64,000 bases of DNA from an uncultured Lachnospiraceae bacterium (GTDB taxonomy: Bacteria > Bacillota > Clostridia > Lachnospirales > Lachnospiraceae): contig CAJTMC010000004.1 in the NCBI GenBank assembly GCA_910577115.1, positions 62,001 to 126,000 on the forward strand. The letters run 5' to 3'. Position 1 is the first letter of the stretch. Each line of letters starts with the position of its first letter. Below are positions 1 through 8,173 of the stretch, piece after piece. Both the position numbers and the translations under genes were made by a program. The notes below the pieces were generated by a model. The model ran no database searches. It worked only from the letters and a program-made list of their open reading frames with translations, and was not told the DNA's origin.

Positions 1-134
1 GTTTTCAGCGATATCAGAAATGCCTGTATCATTGGCCAAAAACTCATAACCGCAATCAGCAATGCTGCCGGCGCCAGATAAATCCAGCCCGCTCTATGCT
101 GTTTTGCAAGCACACTTGAACTTTTTTTACTCAA
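1..134 (-). CDS. Sugar ABC transporter permease (MalF/UgpA type), N-terminal fragment
   Basis: Only the first 44 codons are inside the window; the gene runs off the left edge. I place the start at the TTG ending at 134 because AAAGGAGG lies 8 nt upstream and no ATG is suitably placed. The visible protein has a basic cytoplasmic head (KK...KQHRAG) and then a first membrane helix, WIYLAPAALLIAVMSFWPMI. The LAPA motif in this helix is typical of the larger permease of CUT1 sugar importers. It follows a sugar-binding lipoprotein gene by 84 nt, the usual order binding protein - permease. The transport specificity cannot be told from what is visible. Confidence 0.75.
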   Translation of the reverse strand, partial: MSKKSSSVLAKQHRAGWIYLAPAALLIAVMSFWPMIQAFLISLK

Positions 135-218
135 TACAAAAACCTCCTTTAACCACAAACGGAGGAGCATACTATCTCCTCCGTTCAATTTTAAACAGCT
201 TTACGAATAAGCACGTAA

Positions 219-1592
219 TTAGTTGCCCATTGCAAAGTTCAGATTCTCCTCAGCAGTCTTAAGCTCCGTCATCAAATCAGCGCCCTGAATTGCATTCATA
301 ATTGCTGCTGCCATATGCGTACGTGCCGTATAATGCGCATCATTCTGCTCAACTACGTTAACATGAGAACCCATTTCAACAATCTGTGAATAAATTGGTG
401 TATTGTTGAAATATTCAACACCCTCATTGTATACATCTGATGTACCTGCTGAAATGCAGCATGTGATCACACCGCCGTCACGAAGCGCTGCATCATATGT
501 TTCTGTACTGCCGCCAAATGTATAAGCAAGGAACTTCTTTGCCAACTCAGGATTCTGGCAGTTTGATGTAACATAAAGGGAAGAACCGCCGTTTGACGCA
601 TAGCCCTCGCCGCCGTTTAAGGTAGGCATTGAAGTAATCTCCCACTTTCCGCTGTTCTCAGGAACATTCTGAATGGTAGGAATAATCCAGTTTCCATTCA
701 TAACGCCTGCTACCATGTCGCCCTGAATTGTCTGATCCGTATAATCTGACCAGTCATTTGCAAGATAGCATACCTTCTTCTGTGACATCTCTACGATTTT
801 CTCACAAACGCTTACCAAATCAGCGTTCTCTGTAATATAAGGCTTTCCGTCCTTAAACTGGGAACCGCCCTCTGCCTGAAGCATCATGTAGATTAAGTCA
901 TTTCCATCACCGTCCATAGAAATCAGATACTTGCCGGTCTTTGCATATACTTCCTCGCCAATCTTAATAAAGTCGTCCCATGAAATGCCTGTCATATCGT
1001 CGATTGTGTATCCGCACTCCTCAAGAATATCTACTCTGTAAGCCATAATTACAGTACCGTTATCAACAGGGAAACCATAGTGAACACCATTTACAGTAGA
1101 GTAAGAAAGTTTCTCTGCACCAAAGTCAGACCAGTCAACATCTGCATCATCAACAGAAAGCCATGCATCCGGATAGTCGCTTGCATACTTCTGGAACCAG
1201 TGATCCTGGAACAATACGATATCAGGAAGCTGGCTGTAATCGCCTGATGAACCTGCAAGTGTGATTGCCTGCTCAACGTCTGATGACTGAGACTGCTCAA
1301 TAATATTCAGTGAAAACGTATCGTCAACATTTGCCTTATAATCAGCCTCTGCTGCCTTTAATGCCGGAATGTTAAAGCTCGGATCCCATGCATAAACGGA
1401 AAGTGTATTGCCGCCTTCTGATGCATTGTCTGATGATGTATCCGCAGGCGTCTGTGTGTCAGCCGCAGGCGTCTGTGCATCTGCTGCGGGGGTCTGTGAA
1501 TCTGAAGCAGGCGCCGATGAATTACCGCATCCTGCAAGCATTGCTGTTGACATCGCGCCAACAAGAACAAGTGATAGTAATTTCTTCTTCAT
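219..1592 (-). CDS. Sugar ABC transporter substrate-binding lipoprotein
   Basis: Predicted extracellular lipoprotein of 457 aa that would capture a sugar and hand it to the membrane permease beginning at 134. The N-terminus is a lipoprotein signal peptide ending in a lipobox (MLAGC, Cys22), followed by a Ser/Thr/Pro/Ala linker with three copies of a QTPAxD unit (about residues 32-50). The rest resembles family-1 extracellular solute-binding proteins: an LSVYAWDP opening strand, DIVLFQDHW, YGFPVDNGTVIMAYRVD, and FLAYTFGG near the C-terminus. An open frame extends upstream to 1667, but the ATG at 1592 is chosen because GGGAGG precedes it and it begins the signal peptide. The sugar bound is unknown. 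No ATPase gene is present; CUT1 systems often share one encoded elsewhere. Confidence 0.88.
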   Translation of the reverse strand: MKKKLLSLVLVGAMSTAMLAGCGNSSAPASDSQTPAADAQTPAADTQTPADTSSDNASEGGNTLSVYAWDPSFNIPALKAAEADYKANVDDTFSLNIIEQSQSSDVEQAITLAGSSGDYSQLPDIVLFQDHWFQKYASDYPDAWLSVDDADVDWSDFGAEKLSYSTVNGVHYGFPVDNGTVIMAYRVDILEECGYTIDDMTGISWDDFIKIGEEVYAKTGKYLISMDGDGNDLIYMMLQAEGGSQFKDGKPYITENADLVSVCEKIVEMSQKKVCYLANDWSDYTDQTIQGDMVAGVMNGNWIIPTIQNVPENSGKWEITSMPTLNGGEGYASNGGSSLYVTSNCQNPELAKKFLAYTFGGSTETYDAALRDGGVITCCISAGTSDVYNEGVEYFNNTPIYSQIVEMGSHVNVVEQNDAHYTARTHMAAAIMNAIQGADLMTELKTAEENLNFAMGN

Positions 1593-1698
1593 ATTTAGGT
1601 ATTCCTCCCTATTTATTATTTTTTTGAGATTCTGATAATTTTCCATGCGCTTCGTCATTTTGCACACTTTTTATTATCTTTTCTCAACTTATATAAGC

Positions 1699-1728
1699 AT
1701 TATACCAACTATCGTTCTTATGTGGTAT
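1699..1728 (-). promoter_or_regulatory. Possible promoter and operator of the sugar ABC transporter
   Basis: On the minus strand a perfect TATAAT (1699-1704) lies about 105 nt before the binding-protein start. It overlaps an inverted repeat, ATACCA (1702-1707) and TGGTAT (1723-1728), which could be an operator for a sugar-responsive repressor. No good -35 element is visible at 16-18 bp, so an activator or an extended -10 would be needed. Inference only. Confidence 0.35.
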
Positions 1729-1743
1729 GCATTTTCAACCAAG

Positions 1744-1803
1744 AAAAAGGCAAATTCGGTAATTTTGTGGCATAATTCACAATCTGCCTTTATTTGCCTT
1801 TTT
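1744..1803. terminator. Long inverted repeat, likely bidirectional terminator after the DUF6320 gene
   Basis: A perfect 12-bp inverted repeat pairs AAAAAGGCAAAT (1744-1755) with ATTTGCCTTTTT (1792-1803), enclosing a 36-nt loop that can form a smaller GGCA/TGCC stem. It starts just past the stop codon of the DUF6320 gene and ends in a T run. The loop is longer than usual, so efficiency is uncertain. Confidence 0.5.
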
Positions 1804-1810
1804 CCCTATA

Positions 1811-2473
1811 TTATATATGAAATCGTCTTTTTAATTCTACTCTTGCCCTTCTGCCACCGATAATAACCGTCCCAAGAAACAAGATCAACGACACATGAAA
1901 CGCCACCGACAACATCACCGGATTTGTCACAATGCCAAATAAATATAAAATCAGCATCACACCACTGCAAAGCACCATGAAAATTTCAAGCATCATATAG
2001 CTTTGCCAGTTTTTTCTGTTGATTATCATAAACAGCAAAATACCTGCATCTATAAACAGAATACCTGAAGGGACGACATAATTGACCGACCAGCCGTTAT
2101 ATCCCACAGCAAAATCCGCCGCCACAAACAGCGCAAGCGCCAAAATTGTAAGCACTACCGTCTTCGCAATATAACCACTCTTTCCCAAGATCGCATAGCG
2201 TATCACCATATATCCGAAAAAAAATGCCATTCCGCTGATCAGATACACAATCGAACTCCAGTCTGAAAAAAGGCTTATATTTACCAAAACAATTTCCGCC
2301 ACAATCGCAAGAAACAAATAAATCCTTGAAGCAAGCACCAGCTTTCTCGTCCGCATCCTGATGTCAGGATACATATTTTCCACCTCAATTGTATGCTCCA
2401 GCGCACACTGACACAAGGGACAGTGCTGTGCCTCATCAAGCACTTCTATATTACATTGTATACATCTACTCAT
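1811..2473 (-). CDS. DUF6320-type zinc-ribbon membrane protein
   Basis: A 220-aa protein with an N-terminal zinc ribbon (C4-x2-C7 ... C18-x2-C21) followed by about six hydrophobic segments from residue 45 onward, ending in a basic tail (GGRRARVELKRRF). This matches the DUF6320 arrangement as I know it, a small zinc ribbon joined to a multi-helix membrane domain. The gene overlaps the stop of the upstream acyltransferase by 8 bp, so the two are translationally coupled and probably act together. No catalytic motif is visible and the biochemical role is unknown. It could anchor the acyltransferase at the membrane, but that is inference from the coupling. Confidence 0.75.
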   Translation of the reverse strand: MSRCIQCNIEVLDEAQHCPLCQCALEHTIEVENMYPDIRMRTRKLVLASRIYLFLAIVAEIVLVNISLFSDWSSIVYLISGMAFFFGYMVIRYAILGKSGYIAKTVVLTILALALFVAADFAVGYNGWSVNYVVPSGILFIDAGILLFMIINRKNWQSYMMLEIFMVLCSGVMLILYLFGIVTNPVMLSVAFHVSLILFLGTVIIGGRRARVELKRRFHI

Positions 2474-3806
2474 AATTTACCCCGTTACTGTCTATCTCTA
2501 CACTGATTCCGTCTGCCGCTGCCTTCCTGAAAAAACACCGTTGTATGGAAGCGTCGGCAAGATCATAGCTAAATGTAAAAACCAAGGTATCGCCATACGA
2601 ACATATATTTCCCTTGATATGCTGCCCCTTTGACATGGCAAGACAGGAATGGAACATTTCCACATACGGCTGATACATTTCGTCAACCGTAAGATTTCCT
2701 ATATTTGTAATGGTCGTCGTGTTTGCGAGCGCTGACTGTGTATAGATAATACGCATCGCTATATTTTTGATGATAAGCGGTACTGCCCTCGCGATAAACA
2801 TTTTTTCGTTCGAAACATTGTAGGAAAAAAGCTTCTCAAGATTTCCCTTGTTTATCTGACTCTCCAAACTGGCTTTCACAGCCTCAACAACCTCCTCAAA
2901 TGTATAGTCCTCCTTTACCGGATCAAATTCCGCCGATACCATGACAAAAAAATTTTTTGTCGTAATGGAATTAAAATATGGTCTTAAATTAACCGGAACT
3001 GCCACTCTGATTGGCCGCTTTGCCGGCATCTTATGCATACATTCCTGATAAACACTCCACACAAACACAGAAACCAAGTATTCATTAATACTAACACCAT
3101 ATCGTTTGCACACTGCCTTCAATTCCGGTATCTGCATATAGCCATGCATAATACCAAATTCTCCGGGGCTTAATTTTTCACCTTTAATCAGATATGCCTT
3201 TTGGGTCTGATATCCTCTCTCCGAGCTTTTGCGATAATTTTTCAGGAAACTGTCCTCGCGGTTTAAAGAGGTCGTACTGTTTAAATCATCACCCCTGTCG
3301 CCCTTTAGCTCAGGATGCACTAGCCGTAAATATTGATACGTAAGCTCCTTTAAAAAATTAATGCCTCCCATCCCATCAGTCAGTACATGAAATACCTCCA
3401 GATTGATACGATATTTATAATAGGTCACCCGAAACATATAACTGTTATTTCTGTTTTGATAAATAAAGCGACAAGGAAATGTATTCTCCTCCCGCACACG
3501 CGGCGCAGGTTTTCCGTTCTCCTCAAAATAGTACCAAAAAACACCTTGCCGCAGACGGAGATTAAAACCGTCAAACTTCGGCAGCACCATATCAAGAGCA
3601 CGCTGCAAGAGTTCCGGTTGTATCAGCTCTGTGAGCGTCACACTGATGCGGTACACATTGCTCATGCTGTCACCTGCAATAACAGGGAACAGATGCGCCG
3701 TATTATCAAGCCTGTCCCAGCGAATTTCCCGATTTTTAGATGCTGTCTTTATTTTTTCTTTCTCTTCTTTCCCCGTATTCAAAGTATCAGTTGTCTTTTT
3801 CTTCAT
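2466..3806 (-). CDS. Condensation-type acyltransferase (alcohol acetyltransferase-like)
   Basis: A 446-aa protein with the HxxxDG catalytic motif (H140-VLT-D144-G145, within VFHVLTDGMGG) that marks the CoA-dependent acyltransferase/condensation superfamily. Supporting features are the LPKFDGFNLRLRQGVFWYYF region near the N-terminus, typical of the alcohol acetyltransferase branch, and VAVPVNLRPYF in the second half. In this superfamily the histidine acts as general base in transferring an acyl group from CoA or a carrier to a hydroxyl or amine. The true substrate is unknown. The ATG at 3806 is preferred over an upstream in-frame start at 3833 because GGGAG lies 8 nt before it. It is the first gene of a two-gene operon with the DUF6320 gene. 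Confidence 0.75.
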   Translation of the reverse strand: MKKKTTDTLNTGKEEKEKIKTASKNREIRWDRLDNTAHLFPVIAGDSMSNVYRISVTLTELIQPELLQRALDMVLPKFDGFNLRLRQGVFWYYFEENGKPAPRVREENTFPCRFIYQNRNNSYMFRVTYYKYRINLEVFHVLTDGMGGINFLKELTYQYLRLVHPELKGDRGDDLNSTTSLNREDSFLKNYRKSSERGYQTQKAYLIKGEKLSPGEFGIMHGYMQIPELKAVCKRYGVSINEYLVSVFVWSVYQECMHKMPAKRPIRVAVPVNLRPYFNSITTKNFFVMVSAEFDPVKEDYTFEEVVEAVKASLESQINKGNLEKLFSYNVSNEKMFIARAVPLIIKNIAMRIIYTQSALANTTTITNIGNLTVDEMYQPYVEMFHSCLAMSKGQHIKGNICSYGDTLVFTFSYDLADASIQRCFFRKAAADGISVEIDSNGVNYE

Positions 3807-3938
3807 ATACCACGCTCCCAAACACCGAAACACCCATGCAGTATGTCTATATCATCATAAGCAAAAGCAGGTGCTTCATAAAGATATGCAGCGCACTCCT
3901 GATTATAATTGATTGCTGCAATAGCCTGTATAGCAAAG

Positions 3939-3967
3939 AAGGACAACTATCTGATATAGCTGTCCTT
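3939..3967 (-). terminator. Hairpin after tsf, probable terminator
   Basis: The arms AAGGACAACTAT (3939-3950) and ATAGCTGTCCTT (3956-3967) pair at 11 of 12 positions around a 5-nt loop, 33 nt past the tsf stop. The tail in the minus direction (CTTTGC) is only weakly T-rich, so termination may be partial. A TATAAT (3902-3907) just beyond it may belong to the acyltransferase promoter. Confidence 0.55.
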
Positions 3968-4000
3968 TCCCCTTTGTATCAAATATATCAACTGATTGTA

Positions 4001-4936
4001 TTACATTCCAGCCTGTGCTGCAACCTCTGCTGCAAAATCGTCAACCTTCTTCTCAATACCCTCGCCAGTCTCAAAACGTACAAATCTCTTGATTGTAATA
4101 TCTGTACCATTTGCCTTAGATACTGCATCAACATACTGTTTAACAGTCTGTTTTCCGTCCTCAGCCTTAACATATACCTGCTCAAGCAGACATACTTCCT
4201 TAAGCTCTTTATTCAAACGTCCGATAACAGCACCCTCAATCACCTTATCCGGCTTGCCTGCCATCTTCGGATCATTCTTAATCTGCTCTGTAATGATTTC
4301 CTTCTCATGCGCCTTGTACTCCTCTGAAACCTCATCAGAAGATACATACTTCGGATAAAGCGCAGCAACCTGCATTGCAAGGTTTGTCAAAGCTTCCTTT
4401 ACTGCATCGTTCACAACTGCCGTCTCAGCCTCTACGATAACGCCAATCTTTCCGCCGCCATGTGTATAAGTCACAACACAGCCGTTTGCAGCTTCAACCT
4501 TCTCAAAACGTCTGATGCTTAACTTCTCGCCAATCACTGCCACCTTATCTACAAGTGCATCGCTTACAGTCTTGGAAGCATCTTCATTCCACTTCTCTGC
4601 AAGGAACGCATCAATATCTGTCGCAGATGTCGCAAGCGCCTGCTTTGCCACTGCTTCCACAAAGCTCTGGAACTGCTCATTCTTTGCCACAAAGTCCGTC
4701 TCTGAGTTTACTTCTACAACTGCTGCTACTTTATCGCCGTCTGTTGCAACGCGGCAAAGCCCCTCTGCTGCAATACGGCTTGCCTTCTTCTCAGCCTTAG
4801 CCTGTCCGTTCTTTCTTAAATACTCAACAGCCTCATCCATATTTCCGTTTGTTTCGTTAAGAGCCTTCTTGCAGTCCATCATGCCTGCACCTGTCATCTC
4901 TCTGAGCTCTTTTACCATTGCTGCTGTAACTGCCAT
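4001..4936 (-). CDS. tsf: Translation elongation factor Ts
   Basis: EF-Ts, 311 aa, the guanine-nucleotide exchange factor that recycles EF-Tu in the cytoplasm. The N-terminal UBA-like domain (residues 1-45) carries the family signature LREMTGAGMMDCKKAL, and the exchange loop is present as SETDFVAKN (T80-D81-F82). The C-terminal part contains the characteristic QVAALYP. Length is normal for Firmicutes. It lies 66 bp behind rpsB in the universally conserved rpsB-tsf pair, with a GGAGG site 11 nt before the ATG. The usual next genes, pyrH and frr, do not follow; an unrelated acyltransferase operon does. Confidence 0.98.
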   Translation of the reverse strand: MAVTAAMVKELREMTGAGMMDCKKALNETNGNMDEAVEYLRKNGQAKAEKKASRIAAEGLCRVATDGDKVAAVVEVNSETDFVAKNEQFQSFVEAVAKQALATSATDIDAFLAEKWNEDASKTVSDALVDKVAVIGEKLSIRRFEKVEAANGCVVTYTHGGGKIGVIVEAETAVVNDAVKEALTNLAMQVAALYPKYVSSDEVSEEYKAHEKEIITEQIKNDPKMAGKPDKVIEGAVIGRLNKELKEVCLLEQVYVKAEDGKQTVKQYVDAVSKANGTDITIKRFVRFETGEGIEKKVDDFAAEVAAQAGM

Positions 4937-5002
4937 CTTTTCTCAAACCTCCATTTTCTATATCTGCACATTTGAGCTTTCCTCAAATTTCTTTTCTATA
5001 AA

Positions 5003-5749
5003 TTACGCCTCTACAACTTCTTCCGCATCTGCATCAGCGCTCTCTTGCTCAGCATCTGTCATAATCTCACCCTGATTTGCCTCAATTACTGCATCTGCCA
5101 TAGCGGAAACAATCAGCTTAACGGCTCTGATCGCATCATCATTTCCGGGAATCACATAGTCAAGCTCTTCCGGATCACAGTTTGTATCCGCAATACCAAT
5201 CAAAGGAATACCAAGCGTATGTGCTTCCTGTACACAGATTCTCTCCTTCTTCGGATCAACAACAAAAATTGCGTCAGGAACCTTTGCCATTTCCTTGATA
5301 CCGCCAAGATTCTTCTCAAGCTTTTCCCATTCCTTCTTGAGCTTAATAACTTCCTTCTTGGGAAGTACATCAAATGTACCGTCCTCTGCCATCTTCTCGA
5401 TTGCTTTTAATCTCTGGATTCTGCTCTTAATCGTCTTAAAGTTTGTCAGCATTCCGCCAAGCCATCTCTCATTTACATAATACATGCCGCAACGCTCAGC
5501 CTCTGTCTTTACGGCATCCTGCGCCTGCTTTTTTGTACCTACAAAAAGAACGGTTCCGCCCTGTGCCGCAATATCTGCAACGGCCTTATATGCCTCGTCA
5601 ACTTTTCCTACTGACTTCTGCAAGTCAATAATGTAAATACCGTTTCTCTCCGTGAAGATATAAGGAGCCATCTTAGGGTTCCATCTTCTTGTCTGATGTC
5701 CGAAATGAACACCGGCCTCCAACAACTGTTTCATTGAAATAACGCTCAT
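5003..5749 (-). CDS. rpsB: 30S ribosomal protein S2
   Basis: Ribosomal protein uS2, 248 aa, a component of the 30S head-body junction. Signature sequences are present: MKQLLEAGVHFGHQTRRWNPKM at the N-terminus, ERNGIYIIDLQK, FVGTKKQAQDAV, NERWLGGMLTNFKT, and PDAIFVVDPKKE with GIADTNCDP further on. The C-terminus carries an acidic tail (ESADADAEEVVEA). GGAGG precedes the ATG by 6 nt. It has its own promoter and a structured 5' leader, and is followed by tsf. Its location directly after the fla/che cluster is the same as in Bacillus. Confidence 0.98.
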   Translation of the reverse strand: MSVISMKQLLEAGVHFGHQTRRWNPKMAPYIFTERNGIYIIDLQKSVGKVDEAYKAVADIAAQGGTVLFVGTKKQAQDAVKTEAERCGMYYVNERWLGGMLTNFKTIKSRIQRLKAIEKMAEDGTFDVLPKKEVIKLKKEWEKLEKNLGGIKEMAKVPDAIFVVDPKKERICVQEAHTLGIPLIGIADTNCDPEELDYVIPGNDDAIRAVKLIVSAMADAVIEANQGEIMTDAEQESADADAEEVVEA

Positions 5750-5765
5750 TTTTTACCTCCATTTT

Positions 5766-5837
5766 CTGCGGTTCTCCCGCCACCTGTCTGCGTCAGCTCT
5801 GCGGGCTACCTCAAGCGCTACCGGCATGGACCGCAAA
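5766..5837 (-). promoter_or_regulatory. Structured rpsB leader, candidate autoregulatory RNA
   Basis: The 5' untranslated RNA of rpsB can fold. A closing stem TGCGGT (5830-5835) / ACCGCA (5767-5772) ends 6 nt before the GGAGG of rpsB, and an inner CCCGC/GCGGG stem encloses a 20-nt loop. GC content is clearly higher than in neighbouring gaps. Ribosomal protein operons are often controlled by the protein binding such a leader; that S2 binds this one is inference. Confidence 0.45.
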
Positions 5838-5865
5838 TCAACAGACGTGAATAGTGTGTTAAATT

Positions 5866-5893
5866 ATAATATTTTACTCTGCTGCAGCCGCAA
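5866..5893 (-). promoter_or_regulatory. rpsB-tsf promoter (sigma-A type)
   Basis: Minus-strand TTGCGG (5888-5893), a 16-bp spacer and TATTAT (5866-5871) fit a vegetative promoter. An overlapping TATAAT at 5863-5868 is an alternative -10. Predicted transcription would start near 5858 and include the structured leader. Confidence 0.5.
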
Positions 5894-5930
5894 TACCCGA
5901 ATACAGCCGCAACATGATTAGAATAACATA

Positions 5931-5958
5931 AAAAGACCTCCTGTGCAAGAGGTCTTTT
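5931..5958 (-). terminator. Intrinsic terminator ending the flagellar-region transcript
   Basis: A perfect 10-bp stem, AAAAGACCTC (5931-5940) with GAGGTCTTTT (5949-5958), encloses an 8-nt loop and ends in a T run in the minus direction. It lies 12 nt past the stop of the MltG-like gene and separates that gene from the rpsB promoter. Confidence 0.85.
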
Positions 5959-5970
5959 CCATATTTTCCA

Positions 5971-6591
5971 TTATTTTTTAGCCAGTTTTTCGGCAATATC
6001 CTGCCATGAATCCGTCGCATAAATTGTCTTTACCCCCGGATTGAGCCTTTTATCATAGCCATGCTGCATTAAAAACGCATCATACTCTGCCGCATTCTCC
6101 ACAATTCCCGCGTTATAAAGCTTTCTCGCCACAGTCCCCGAATCGTCTCCTTTTAAAATCTCAATTGTGACAGCATTGCCTTGCTCCTCTGCTGCTGACA
6201 TGTCTTTCGATTCCGTTTCTTCCTGTTGACTCCCCAAGTCATCACCAGATGCAGCGTCCGAAACATCAGCCTGTCCGCCCTGCTCCATCGTCTTTGCCGC
6301 ATCAAGTGCCGATTGAATCTCCGATTCCAGTTCCTCATTATATGGTATGGTATCCGGCACTACATTTTCTCCGACAGTAGGCTCAATGACATTTTCATTC
6401 TCCTCCTCACTCAATCCGCTTTCTTCCACATCAACCAGCGTCTCTGCCAATACAGACTCCTCACCGATTCCGTATTCTTTGAGAATAGCCACCCGCGCGT
6501 CTGCCACAGCGCTCCTTGTATAAGCTCCCAGCACCACAGCAGTGATAATCATTCCAAGTCCAAGTCCCCTTAATATATATTTCGCCTTCAT
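5971..6591 (-). CDS. YceG/MltG-like membrane-anchored protein
   Basis: A 206-aa protein with one N-terminal membrane helix (about residues 7-25, GLGLGMIITAVVLGAY), a long acidic Ser/Glu-rich linker (50-130), and a small C-terminal domain (SGTVARKLYNAGIVENAAEYDAFL...LNPGVKTI). The C-terminal domain resembles the LysM-like N-terminal module of the endolytic transglycosylase MltG/YceG. The catalytic half of MltG is absent, so this is probably a wall-binding module rather than an enzyme. Its ATG follows the stop of the DUF6115 gene with no gap, so they are co-translated. It is the last gene before the strong terminator at 5931-5958. Its role is unknown; a link to the cell wall or flagellum is inferred from position. 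Confidence 0.6.
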   Translation of the reverse strand: MKAKYILRGLGLGMIITAVVLGAYTRSAVADARVAILKEYGIGEESVLAETLVDVEESGLSEEENENVIEPTVGENVVPDTIPYNEELESEIQSALDAAKTMEQGGQADVSDAASGDDLGSQQEETESKDMSAAEEQGNAVTIEILKGDDSGTVARKLYNAGIVENAAEYDAFLMQHGYDKRLNPGVKTIYATDSWQDIAEKLAKK

Positions 6592-7728
6592 TTACACAGC
6601 CCCCTTGAACAGATTGATAACGAGCTTTACTTCACCGACTCCAAGTCCAAGCTCCTTTGCGATGTCTATATTGGAAACACCCTCCTTGTGGAGCCGCAAA
6701 ATCCTGTCATTATTATTCTCCTTTAAATCTTCACCGGATTGCATCGTCTGCTCCTGCTGCTTTATCGTATTTACTGTATTTTCAAACGCCGCTGCCTGCG
6801 CTTCTTTTTTTACGGGTCTTTCCACTCTGGGCGCCTGCTCCGCAAACGAATATACTTCAACCGGTCTGATGTCTGCCGGCTTCACATCAACGACCTTCAT
6901 ATCCTCAGGGCGGGAACCTAATGTCTGTAAATCCTCCGTACTCACAGGATTGGTATTGATCTTTTCAGGTACCGGCTGCATATCCTTTGAATTGACAATA
7001 TCCGCAGATACAATCTCCACACTCTTTACGATGAGCGGACGCAGCTCCGTTGGCTTTTCGTCTGTGCCGGAAGCTGCCGTATTTGTATCCTGTTTCACTG
7101 GGATTGCCTTCATCTCGCCAATCCGGTGAGTCGTCTGCTCCCGCTGCATCGGAAGAATCAGCCTTGCCATTTGTCTGCGTGCATATTCTTTTTCACGCGC
7201 TTCTTTGTCAAGCGCAGCACGCTCGAGCTCCTCTTTCCTTGCTGCCTCCGCATCAGTCATTTCTTTTGCCTTTGTTTCTGTCCCTTCCTTTGCCTTCGCG
7301 GCAAGCGCTATTGCAGCGGCATTTGCTGCCTCTTCCGCCTCCTTCGCCGTCTTGTCCACATGCTTTATGGTCTCTTTTAAATTGTTATGCTTATCATTGA
7401 GCATGTCATACAGAAACATTACTTCCTGATGTGATTTATTGATATCCGCAAGAACCGTCTCGGAATACTCACTAATCGCCATAATTTTCTCATTGGAGAT
7501 ACGTTCACAAGAACGCTCCGTTTTTTCCACAGCATAATCAAGCGTCTCGTCAACCACTTCTGCAACTCTTTCTTTTGCGTCTGCCATTTCCTTTTCGATA
7601 ATGCTCCGAATCAGTTCAACATCAATCTGCTGCGCCGTATCCTCATTTTCGCTCTTTGCAGGTATGATAAAGCTTGCCGCCAATGCACCTGCCCCCAAAA
7701 TAAGCAGTGCTACTTCAATCCAATTCAT
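6592..7728 (-). CDS. DUF6115-type membrane-anchored coiled-coil protein
   Basis: About 378 aa. A single N-terminal membrane helix (WIEVALLILGAGALAASFII) is followed by a Glu/Lys-rich, coiled-coil-like region (roughly residues 35-190), a variable Pro/Val-rich segment, and a C-terminal helix-turn-helix-like end (ILRLHKEGVSNIDIAKELGLGVGEVKLVINL). This end resembles the DUF6115 C-terminus. The start is uncertain: an in-frame TTG exists at 7749, but the ATG at 7728 begins the membrane helix and has GGGAG close upstream. Genes of this family commonly sit behind fliA in clostridial flagellar clusters; the function is unknown. It is translationally coupled to the MltG-like gene. Confidence 0.6.
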   Translation of the reverse strand: MNWIEVALLILGAGALAASFIIPAKSENEDTAQQIDVELIRSIIEKEMADAKERVAEVVDETLDYAVEKTERSCERISNEKIMAISEYSETVLADINKSHQEVMFLYDMLNDKHNNLKETIKHVDKTAKEAEEAANAAAIALAAKAKEGTETKAKEMTDAEAARKEELERAALDKEAREKEYARRQMARLILPMQREQTTHRIGEMKAIPVKQDTNTAASGTDEKPTELRPLIVKSVEIVSADIVNSKDMQPVPEKINTNPVSTEDLQTLGSRPEDMKVVDVKPADIRPVEVYSFAEQAPRVERPVKKEAQAAAFENTVNTIKQQEQTMQSGEDLKENNNDRILRLHKEGVSNIDIAKELGLGVGEVKLVINLFKGAV

Positions 7729-7780
7729 CTTCTCCCTAACCTTTCCCAAATAATTCTTTTCAAAAATCCTTTATTTCACG

Positions 7781-8092
7781 CTATATTTTCATATCGAAGC
7801 CGCCTTCCGGCTTTGACACAACTCTGCCGTCTCCCTTCGGCGATCTGCGCTTCTTTCCTCCATCCCCAAAATAGCCGTTTTTCCCTTTCTCCTTCGCATC
7901 AAAGCGGCCTTCCTTAAACAGCGTCTCATCGGAATGTACAACCTGTCTTGCCTTAAGCTCTTCTTTTTTTTCTTTCTGAACCTGTATGTTGCTCTGGTCT
8001 ACCATTCCTTTTTCGACCTGCTTTATCTGATTCTGCAAAACATTGTCTGTTTGTTGTATGCTGCCGTTCAGCAGCACCGGACTTATCGCCAT
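7781..8092 (-). CDS. Small hypothetical protein at the end of the flagellar cluster
   Basis: A 103-aa soluble, strongly basic and hydrophilic protein with a perfect GGAGG 7 nt before the ATG. The N-terminus (MAISPVLLNGSIQQ) is the only hydrophobic part; the rest is a Lys/Glu/Gln-rich helix, then a Gly/Lys/Arg-rich tail (KGKNGYFGDGGKKRRSPKG). I recognise no domain. It lies between the DUF342 gene and the DUF6115 gene in the same orientation, so it is probably the tail of the flagellar operon. Its good ribosome binding site and position support it being a real gene. Confidence 0.6.
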   Translation of the reverse strand: MAISPVLLNGSIQQTDNVLQNQIKQVEKGMVDQSNIQVQKEKKEELKARQVVHSDETLFKEGRFDAKEKGKNGYFGDGGKKRRSPKGDGRVVSKPEGGFDMKI

Positions 8093-8173
8093 ACGAACGC
8101 CTCCTTTTGATATTCACCTGAAAAGCCAATATTCGATTTATTGTAATATATTTTTATAAAAAATGCAATGGTT

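Noticed and set aside
7729..7749. TTG start seven codons upstream for the DUF6115 gene
   Set aside because: It lacks a ribosome binding site and would place polar residues before an otherwise normal N-terminal membrane helix. The ATG at 7728 is preferred, with some doubt.
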